Below are positions 1-3,889 of a stretch of 6,164 nt of DNA, in pieces (position 1 is the first letter of the stretch; each line of letters opens with the position of its first letter). The stretch spans positions 1 through 6,164 of the forward strand of contig CAMPAJ010000106.1 in NCBI GenBank assembly GCA_946631805.1. Reading direction: 5' to 3'. The notes beneath the pieces are model-generated. The model was not told the origin of the DNA. It searched no databases and saw only the letters and a program-made list of their open reading frames with translations. Source of the stretch: an uncultured Eggerthellaceae bacterium. GTDB taxonomy: Bacteria; Actinomycetota; Coriobacteriia; Coriobacteriales; Eggerthellaceae. The translations under genes were made by a program, and so were the position numbers.

Positions 1-1
1 C

Positions 2-142
2 CCCGTCTCGTCGACGCGCATAAGAGAACTCCTCGCCAGAGGGTTCGTATACGAAGCCGAGAGGCTTCTCGGACACGAAATTCAAGAAGCTACATGTCAA
101 GGAAAAGCAGGAGTGAAACCAGGCCTATTGACTCGAAAATGA
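2..142 (+). CDS. C-terminal tail of a RibF-like FMN adenylyltransferase (FAD synthetase), partial
   Basis: This reading frame is open from the left edge to a TGA at 140-142 and gives 46 residues. Its first 25 residues contain VSSTRIRELLARG followed by EAERLLGHE. This matches the pattern that closes the nucleotidyltransferase domain of RibF, (I/V)SSTRIRxLLxxGxVxxAxxLLGR, the domain that adenylates FMN to FAD in the cytoplasm. In bifunctional RibF a riboflavin kinase domain of over 100 residues follows at once. Here the protein ends about 21 residues later with no kinase motif, and that end (lysine-, glycine- and glutamine-rich) does not resemble RibF. It may be a single-domain FAD synthetase, or a ribF cut by insertion or rearrangement. 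An 8-bp hairpin starts four bases after the stop. The frame carries a TTCGTATACGAA palindrome at 44-55. The assignment rests on one short motif, so it is moderate at best. Confidence 0.45.
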   Translation, partial: PVSSTRIRELLARGFVYEAERLLGHEIQEATCQGKAGVKPGLLTRK

Positions 143-145
143 CGG

Positions 146-168
146 TCTTCGGGTATACAACCCGAAGA
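146..168. terminator. Hairpin just after the RibF-like stop codon, possible terminator
   Basis: TCTTCGGG (146-153) and CCCGAAGA (161-168) form a perfect 8-bp stem with a 7-base loop, starting four bases after the TGA. The position fits a transcription terminator for the gene ending at 142. No T-run follows on either strand, so it is not a canonical rho-independent terminator. Confidence 0.3.
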
Positions 169-289
169 GCAACACGGCGTCACAGTTACGCAAAACATGG
201 CGATTAACAGGGAAAATACGTTTGTTGGGGCTGCACCTATCGCATCAATCGGATGTCCCGATGGGGGAATTCGGGGGGAATGGTACTCA

Positions 290-323
290 CATCACCCCGA
301 AAATGGGCGTTTTCGGGGTGATG
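290..323. repeat. Perfect 14-bp inverted repeat
   Basis: CATCACCCCGAAAA (290-303) and TTTTCGGGGTGATG (310-323) are exact reverse complements around a 6-base centre. The repeat lies about 40 bases beyond the stop codon of the 78-residue minus-strand gene. It could therefore act as an mRNA 3' hairpin for that operon, although no U-tract follows on either strand. It could also be a protein-binding palindrome or an element-end repeat. The palindrome itself is directly visible; its role is inferred. Confidence 0.75.
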
Positions 324-361
324 GGTCGAGCTCGCTTGAGCCGCCGTCGCGGGCATCCTTT

Positions 362-598
362 CTAGTCGATAACGGCCCCGCCGTAGAATTCGTCGAAAGT
401 CGGGACGCGCCAGGCGCGCATCGAGTGCGAGACCATGATGGTGCCGTACTTGGAATCGCAGCCCTGCTTGGAGACGCGCTGCCAGTCGTCGTGTGCGCGG
501 CACTCGGTGGGCATCTCGAAGTCGGAGACGTTGCGGACGAAGGCGTACTCGCCCTTGATGCGGTCCCATTCGGCGGGAGTGATCATCTTGCTGGCCAT
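362..598 (-). CDS. Small hypothetical protein (78 residues), second gene of a minus-strand accessory operon
   Basis: I do not recognise this protein. A 78-residue soluble protein is read from the ATG at 598, with AAAGGAAG ending five bases upstream. An in-frame start further up (727) would run through the end of the preceding gene and the hairpin, so it is unlikely. The N-terminus reads MASKMITPAEWDRIKGEYAF; there are two cysteines (in TECRAHDDW and KQGCDSKYG) and an acidic, aromatic tail ending DEFYGGAVID. There is no signal peptide or membrane segment. It lies 58 bases behind the 221-residue gene on the same strand and is probably cotranscribed with it. A perfect 8-bp GC hairpin occupies the gap. 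The size and hairpin-plus-ribosome-binding-site layout resemble cargo genes of conjugative elements or phages. The reading frame is well supported; the function is unknown. Confidence 0.7.
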   Translation of the reverse strand: MASKMITPAEWDRIKGEYAFVRNVSDFEMPTECRAHDDWQRVSKQGCDSKYGTIMVSHSMRAWRVPTFDEFYGGAVID

Positions 599-613
599 GT
601 CGGCTTCCTTTCC

Positions 614-643
614 GGCGCGGGCCCGGAGAGCCGAACCCGCGCC
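614..643 (-). repeat. GC-rich hairpin in the gap between the 221- and 78-residue genes
   Basis: GGCGCGGG (614-621) and CCCGCGCC (636-643) pair perfectly over 8 bp with a 14-base loop. In the mRNA of the minus-strand operon the hairpin ends just before the GGAAAGGAAG ribosome binding site of the 78-residue gene. There is no T-run after it, so mRNA processing, stabilisation or partial attenuation is likelier than full termination. Confidence 0.6.
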
Positions 644-656
644 TTTCGTCCAGGTT

Positions 657-1322
657 TTACTTGCGCGGCTTGATGCGGGCCATGGGGCCGTGGACGTAGT
701 TGTTGGAGTTCCAGCTGAAGTCGCCATCGTGGTCCATCCACGCGACGTACGGAAGGTCGGGGTAGGTCACGTTCTTCCTGCCGTCCGGCAGGTCGACCCA
801 CACCGAGATGCGGTTGAACTCCGGCTGGCCGAAGCCCACGACCGGGTAGGCCTTCCAGTCGTCGTAGTGCGAGAACATGTACACCTCGTCGCCGATCTGA
901 AGCTCGCCGACGGGCACCTCGACCGAGTCCAGGAACTCACCAAGGCGCTCGCACTCGGGCATCGCAGCGTCGAACCCGCGGACCATCTCGTCGAAGTCGT
1001 ACTCCTGCTGCTCGACGAATCCGTCGTAGAGGCCGATGCGGTCGACGATCTTCCAGCCGTCGATGACGTAGATGCCGTTGTCACCGGGGTCCATGCGCTC
1101 GTCGGTGGTGTACGGCCCGATGCCGACGCAGTTGGTGCCGCCGAAGAAGTTGCCGAGGACCTGGCACATGCGGGCCCAGCCGTAGTCGTCCTTGGATGGA
1201 TCGCGGTATCCCTTGAGCTCGCAGTAGCGCAGAAGCGGCTCCACGGTGTCCCTTCCACCGTTCCAGTGGATGTAGAGCCCGACCTTGCGCTCCGGCGTGG
1301 TGATGACTGCCCTGTTTCCCAT
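657..1322 (-). CDS. Hypothetical protein (221 residues), first gene of a minus-strand accessory operon
   Basis: A soluble acidic protein of 221 residues whose ATG at 1322 is preceded by a perfect AAGGAGG eight bases upstream. The N-terminal part (about 1-100) opens with GNRAVITT, then GLYIHWNGGRDTVEPLL (15-31), CELKGYR (34-40), YGWARMCQVLGNFFGG (47-62) and DNGIYVIDGWKIV (81-93). I recall similar N-termini in unannotated proteins of Firmicutes and Actinobacteria, often on mobile elements, but know of no assigned function. The C-terminal part (about 136-221) looks beta-rich with many aromatic residues (VPVGELQIGDEVYMF, then ISVWVDLPDG) and could be a small SH3- or KOW-like barrel; that is a guess. 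No catalytic motif, signal peptide or membrane helix is visible. It is divergent from the WYL regulator, which is its obvious candidate controller, and is followed 58 bases later by the 78-residue gene. Confidence 0.75.
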   Translation of the reverse strand: MGNRAVITTPERKVGLYIHWNGGRDTVEPLLRYCELKGYRDPSKDDYGWARMCQVLGNFFGGTNCVGIGPYTTDERMDPGDNGIYVIDGWKIVDRIGLYDGFVEQQEYDFDEMVRGFDAAMPECERLGEFLDSVEVPVGELQIGDEVYMFSHYDDWKAYPVVGFGQPEFNRISVWVDLPDGRKNVTYPDLPYVAWMDHDGDFSWNSNNYVHGPMARIKPRK

Positions 1323-1344
1323 GATGCTGACCTCCTTATGTTTC

Positions 1345-1363
1345 GGCCCGCCCTTTGCGGGCC
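1345..1363 (-). repeat. GC-rich hairpin in the leader of the 221-residue gene
   Basis: GGCCCGC (1345-1351) and GCGGGCC (1357-1363) form a perfect 7-bp stem with a 5-base loop. Read on the minus strand, it sits immediately before GAAACATAAGGAGG, the ribosome binding site of the 221-residue gene. The arrangement matches the hairpin in front of the 78-residue gene. Confidence 0.6.
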
Positions 1364-1411
1364 CGTTGACGCGGAAGGCGCCGAGGTTCTCGGGGAGCGC
1401 AAGGAGGCAAG

Positions 1412-1473
1412 CGGAAACCCGGAGGGCCCGAGTTTCCGATTACGGTGATGGGGATAAATCGGAAAGTTTTCCG
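1412..1473. promoter_or_regulatory. Cluster of four CGGAAA half-sites, candidate operator for the divergent genes
   Basis: CGGAAA occurs at 1412-1417 and 1460-1465 and its complement TTTCCG at 1433-1438 and 1468-1473, so the orientation alternates. The inner pair extends to a perfect 9-bp inverted repeat, TTTCCGATT (1433-1441) and AATCGGAAA (1457-1465). The last two arms face each other across only 2 bases. The cluster lies between the starts of the minus-strand operon and the WYL regulator, where an autoregulatory operator is expected. The repeats are seen; regulator binding is inferred. Confidence 0.45.
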
Positions 1474-1588
1474 CGCCTTGTGCACCACGGGGTTCTCGGC
1501 GAGGATTCGCGGTTCGGGTCGCGTGGGCAGGCAGAGGGGAGGTCGACGGAGAAGGGCATCATGCTGCTCATGTAGTGCCCAGGTGGGT

Positions 1589-1606
1589 TACAATCGGTAC
1601 AACTGG
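1589..1606 (+). promoter_or_regulatory. Possible -10 element and tandem 9-mer upstream of the WYL gene
   Basis: TACAAT at 1589-1594 resembles a -10 hexamer (5 of 6 to TATAAT) and lies 36 bases before the preferred start at 1630. I see no good -35. TACAATCGG (1589-1597) and TACAACTGG (1598-1606) are a tandem pair matching at 7 of 9 bases, so the site could also be an operator overlapping the promoter. Confidence 0.3.
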
Positions 1607-1629
1607 AACCAATGGCGGAAGGGGCTGCC

Positions 1630-2631
1630 ATGGCGTCGAGCAGTGCGCAGAAACTCAAGGTGTTGCACCTCATGGACATTCTGAGGAAGGAGACCGATCC
1701 AGAGCACGGGCTAACCATGCCCCAGCTCATCGAGCGGCTCGCCGCCAAGGGGATTGACGCCGAGCGCAAGGGGCTCTACCGCGACATCGAGACGCTTCGC
1801 GAGTTCGGCATGGACATCCGGCAGCTAAAGCGCCAGCCGGTGCAGTACGCGCTCGCCGAGCGGGACTTCGAGCTCTCGCAGCTCACGCTGCTCGTCGACG
1901 CGGTGCAGTCGAGCAGGTTCCTCTCCGACGGGGCGTCCAAGGCGCTCGTGAAGTCGGTGCGGCAGTTGGCGTCGGCCGAGGAGAGGAAGGCGCTCAACAA
2001 GCAGGTGCACGTGCACGGCCGCCCCAAGAGGCAGGACCGGTCGGACTTCGTGGCCGTCGACCAGCTGCAGGACGCGATCGCCCGCAGGAGCAAGGTGTCG
2101 TTCCGCTACTACAAGTACGGCGCCGGCAAGGAGCGCGTTGCCCGCAAGGAAGGCGCAGCGCACGTGGTGACGCCGATGAACCTGACCTACTCCGACGGCA
2201 ACTACTACCTGGTTGCCTACAGCGCATCGGATACGGAGATCCGCAACTACCGCGTGGACCGCATGGGACAGATTGTGGTCACGGGCGAGCATGTGGATCG
2301 CAACGAGATGATTGCGTGTTACGATCCGGATGAGGCTGCGAGGACGGCCTTCGGCATGTACGACGGCGAGCGAGTTGTCGCGACGATCAAGGTGGATGCC
2401 GACCTGATGAACGTAGTCGTAGACCGTTTCGGCCGCGATGTGGATGCTGTGCCTTCCGATGATGGGACCGCCGCGATTATAACTGTCTCTGTTCGAAAGA
2501 GCCCTGTCTTATATGGCTGGCTTGCCATGCTCGGCGACGGTGCAGAGGTGCTGAGACCAAAAGTGCTGCGTGACGGTTACGCCACTTGGCTGGAGCGAAT
2601 CCTTGAGAAATGCAGGGGTTATGACAGCTAA
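1630..2631 (+). CDS. WYL-domain transcriptional regulator (DeoR-like HTH)
   Basis: A cytoplasmic DNA-binding regulator of 333 residues. An N-terminal winged HTH covers about 9-65 (KVLHLMDILRKETD, then GLTMPQLIERLAAKGI and recognition helix GLYRDIETLREFG). A linker helix follows at about 79-125. The WYL domain spans about 140-215, with VSFRYYKYG, then NYYLVAY carrying the W-Y-L position as Y-Y-L, and IRNYRVDRM. The C-terminal WCX-like extension covers about 245-328. This is the usual order and length of the family; WYL domains in relatives bind ligands or nucleic acids. The start at 1630 is chosen because GGAAGGGG precedes it at good spacing; the in-frame ATG at 1612 has no ribosome binding site. 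It is divergent from the 221-residue gene and probably controls that operon and itself. WYL repressors such as BrxR and CapW sit in defence loci, so a defence or mobile-element setting is plausible but unproven. Confidence 0.9.
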   Translation: MASSSAQKLKVLHLMDILRKETDPEHGLTMPQLIERLAAKGIDAERKGLYRDIETLREFGMDIRQLKRQPVQYALAERDFELSQLTLLVDAVQSSRFLSDGASKALVKSVRQLASAEERKALNKQVHVHGRPKRQDRSDFVAVDQLQDAIARRSKVSFRYYKYGAGKERVARKEGAAHVVTPMNLTYSDGNYYLVAYSASDTEIRNYRVDRMGQIVVTGEHVDRNEMIACYDPDEAARTAFGMYDGERVVATIKVDADLMNVVVDRFGRDVDAVPSDDGTAAIITVSVRKSPVLYGWLAMLGDGAEVLRPKVLRDGYATWLERILEKCRGYDS

Positions 2632-2713
2632 AGCCCGAAATGGCAGAATTGGCAGTGACTATTGAGTGGGAATAACAGCTGACAGCCCCTCTGCGGTTTT
2701 TTACGAGCTTACA

Positions 2714-2736
2714 AGGTCATTGACCTGCAGTTTTTT
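2714..2736 (+). terminator. Possible weak terminator after the WYL gene
   Basis: AGGTCATTGACCT (2714-2726) is a perfect inverted repeat that can fold into a 5-bp stem with an ATT loop, and six T's follow at 2731-2736. An earlier T-run at 2697-2702, after CTGCGG, has only a 3-bp hairpin before it. Either could end the WYL transcript 70-105 bases past its stop. The short stem keeps confidence low. Confidence 0.35.
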
Positions 2737-2776
2737 GGCATTGGGGTGAAAAACCCCTGGGAAAATCTCGGAAAGT

Positions 2777-2798
2777 GTAGCCCTAACCGTAGCCCTAA
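2777..2798. repeat. Tandem direct repeat GTAGCCCTAA x2
   Basis: GTAGCCCTAA occurs at 2777-2786 and again at 2789-2798, a 12-base period. Short closely spaced repeats of this kind are typical of recombinase arm sites or regulator sites, but no recombinase gene lies in the window. The repeat is exact; the role is unknown. Confidence 0.6.
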
Positions 2799-2818
2799 AA
2801 AATCGGCAGGTTCTAAAC

Positions 2819-2918
2819 AATATCCCCGTCCTGGATGTCGTATACCGAAAGCCACGCTTTGGGCAAAATATCCCCAGAAGTGCACCCAGCTGACATTCCC
2901 GGGCCGTTTTTGGGGATA
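2819..2918. repeat. AATATCCCC direct repeat with an inverted copy
   Basis: AATATCCCC is found at 2819-2827 and 2867-2875, and the complementary GGGGATA at 2912-2918. The spacings between copies are 48 and about 45 bases. The repeats lie in the gene-free stretch between the WYL gene and the orphan gene and have no obvious coding explanation. Confidence 0.45.
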
Positions 2919-2939
2919 CTCGGCATCTGGGCTGGTGTT

Positions 2940-3380
2940 TTATCGTCCTACGAGGTCGTCGATGGGCACGCCGGCGAAGTATGAGTCGATCATGCTGTCC
3001 AGTCCCTTGTCCACGCACCACGCCTTCATGGCTTCGAACACATCGGCATGGTCTAACACGACCGAGATGATCTCGGTGTCGTACGCCTTTGAAGCCCTGG
3101 TGAATAGATACGGAACGTCGGGCACGGCGCCGGCCATTTTTTCTGGCACTGCCGTGGTCTTCCATATATGCAGAACGTCTTGGAGTTGTTCGCCCGCCTT
3201 CACAATGTTACGGGGACGGTCGTGGTCAAGTGCCAGTGCCTGCCATACGATGTCGAAGTTGCCGCCGACATCAAGCTGTTCCAGTTCCCATGGGTGCCCA
3301 AGGGTCAGGACTACGGCGCCGCTGTCGATGAAAACATCGAAGTGGTCGGGGAAGATGTCATGTATGTCTGCGGGTGTCAT
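2940..3380 (-). CDS. Hypothetical acidic protein (146 residues), orphan
   Basis: I do not recognise a family. The ATG at 3380 is preceded by AAAGGGGG five bases upstream. The 146-residue product is soluble and acidic. It starts TPADIHDIFPDHFDVFIDSGAVVL, and mid-protein reads VGGNFDIVWQALALDHDRPR. A C-terminal half (about 103-146) reads EIISVVLDHADVFEAMKAW and then SYFAGVPIDDLVGR, probably helical. There is no signal peptide, membrane segment or catalytic motif I can name. It stands alone on the minus strand, with repeat-rich gaps on both sides, and no partner gene is evident. Amino-acid composition is protein-like, whereas the opposing frames are not. Its ribosome binding site can pair with an upstream C-run, hinting at translational control. 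Cargo of a mobile element is the likeliest origin; this is inference. Confidence 0.7.
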   Translation of the reverse strand: MTPADIHDIFPDHFDVFIDSGAVVLTLGHPWELEQLDVGGNFDIVWQALALDHDRPRNIVKAGEQLQDVLHIWKTTAVPEKMAGAVPDVPYLFTRASKAYDTEIISVVLDHADVFEAMKAWCVDKGLDSMIDSYFAGVPIDDLVGR

Positions 3381-3383
3381 GTA

Positions 3384-3417
3384 GCCCCCTTTGCTGTCTT
3401 TAAAAGTCTACGGGGGC
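3384..3417 (-). promoter_or_regulatory. Hairpin that would mask the ribosome binding site of the 146-residue gene
   Basis: On the minus strand, GCCCCC (complement of 3412-3417) can pair with GGGGGC (complement of 3384-3389), which includes the G-run of the ribosome binding site. The loop is 22 bases and contains CTTTTAAAG. Folding would hide the site from the ribosome. The pairing is visible; regulation is inferred. Confidence 0.35.
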
Positions 3418-3526
3418 GTGACACTGTCGTGGTCTGTCTATACTTCTTCCGCCCGAAACACGGCACAGCCATCGATCCCGCCAGCTGGGGCCGATAACAC
3501 AGCCGAGTGCTCAAAATCGACTGCAA

Positions 3527-3557
3527 CTGTACTCAGTGGCGAGTACAGGTGAGTACA
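3527..3557. repeat. GAGTACA repeat cluster (one inverted, two direct copies)
   Basis: CTGTACTC (3527-3534) and GAGTACAG (3541-3548) are a perfect 8-bp inverted repeat with a 6-base centre. A further GAGTACA follows at 3551-3557, exactly 10 bases after the previous copy. One-turn spacing places the two direct copies on the same helix face, as expected for a dimer-binding operator or a recombinase arm site. The owner of the site is unknown. Confidence 0.6.
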
Positions 3558-3756
3558 CCCTTTGAGCTGCTTCGCGAAAATACTCCCCAATATCAAAACG
3601 CCACGCATGTGCACGTTAAGACACTGGAAAGCACGAGACGGCAAACTATAAGCGCGCGAAAACTTATCCTGTGACAGTAGAGCGGGAACCTCGCTGTAAA
3701 AGACGCGCTCGACCTGGCATTCGTGCTCAATGGGGCGAAAGCCATCATTAATCTAG

Positions 3757-3806
3757 CTTGACGAGGACTTGACATTTATCCGTCGTCTCTGACAAAACCC
3801 TGACTC
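3757..3806 (+). promoter_or_regulatory. Pho-box-like direct repeats upstream of pstS
   Basis: TGAC occurs at 3759, 3770, 3790 and 3801, giving two pairs of repeats with 11-base period. The first pair is CTTGACG and CTTGACA; the second is CTGACAA and CTGACTC. PhoB-family response regulators bind 7-base direct repeats with 4-base spacers, also an 11-base period, so phosphate-starvation control of the operon is plausible. TTGACA at 3769-3774 could instead be a -35 element, but no good -10 stands 16-18 bases downstream. Confidence 0.45.
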
Positions 3807-3836
3807 ATGCATAACCAGGGCTTTTCATGCAAGCCG

Positions 3837-3880
3837 TTCAATTGGAAACCAGCCCAACAGGGTAGCAAAAACCAATTGAA
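3837..3880 (+). promoter_or_regulatory. Leader hairpin next to the pstS ribosome binding site
   Basis: TTCAATTGG (3837-3845) and CCAATTGAA (3872-3880) form a perfect 9-bp stem across a 26-base loop. The ribosome binding site AAAGGA (3879-3884) begins inside the 3' arm. The structure could protect the pstS message or tune its translation. Confidence 0.45.
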
Positions 3881-3889
3881 AGGATTGAA

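Larger units (their letters stand above)
143..361. other. Gene-poor spacer with repeats
   Basis: I see no convincing gene in this 219-base stretch. The open frames that cross it lack usable ribosome binding sites and mirror the palindrome at 290-323 or the minus-strand gene that follows. It contains the hairpin at 146-168, the octamer GGGGGAAT twice (263-270 and 274-281), and the long inverted repeat at 290-323. Confidence 0.5.
2632..2939. other. Gene-free repeat-rich stretch, possible attachment or recombination region
   Basis: No convincing gene lies here; long frames crossing it on both strands are low-complexity shadows without ribosome binding sites. It holds CTGCGGTTTTTT (2691-2702) and CTGCAGTTTTTT (2725-2736) flanking the palindrome at 2714-2726. 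It also holds a GGGGT-GAAAA-ACCCC hairpin (2743-2757) and the GTAGCCCTAA and AATATCCCC repeats. The base composition is visibly poorer in GC than the neighbouring genes. Confidence 0.4.
3381..3889. other. 509-base gene-free region upstream of pstS
   Basis: I find no convincing gene. A minus-strand frame is open for over 100 codons (about 3438-3755) but has only a TTG start at 3644 and no ribosome binding site, so it is either chance or a decayed gene. The region holds the masking hairpin at 3384-3417, the GAGTACA cluster at 3527-3557, Pho-box-like repeats at 3757-3806 and a leader hairpin at 3837-3880. No tRNA or att-like tRNA end is visible. Confidence 0.5.

Noticed and set aside
94..207. 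Plus-strand frame of 37 codons from ATG at 94, open upstream to the left edge
   Set aside because: It overlaps the RibF-like frame, is dominated by arginine and serine, and has only a weak upstream purine run. The RibF motif in the other frame explains 1-80 better.
237..355. Minus-strand frame that could encode a 39-residue peptide through the palindrome
   Set aside because: The possible ribosome binding site directly touches the ATG and the peptide mostly reflects the inverted repeat.
197..1448. Two long plus-strand open frames (197-673 and 435-1448)
   Set aside because: They lie antisense to the 78- and 221-residue genes, lack ribosome binding sites and have the valine-, alanine- and aspartate-rich composition of GC-rich shadow frames.
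1383..1503. Direct repeat GAGGTTCTCGGGGAG / GGGGTTCTCGGCGAG
   Set aside because: It matches at 13 of 15 bases, but both copies are GC-rich and nothing links them to a site or element end, so chance is likely.
2777..2798. CRISPR array
   Set aside because: Only two 10-base repeats two bases apart; there are no spacers of CRISPR length and no cas genes.
2701..3384. Long frames on both strands across 2701-3384 other than the 146-residue gene
   Set aside because: No ribosome binding sites, odd composition, and they run through repeats and the antisense of the orphan gene.
3438..3755. Minus-strand open frame of over 100 codons between the orphan gene and pstS
   Set aside because: Only a TTG start at 3644 is available, there is no ribosome binding site and no recognisable motif. 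It may be a decayed gene, but I cannot support that.
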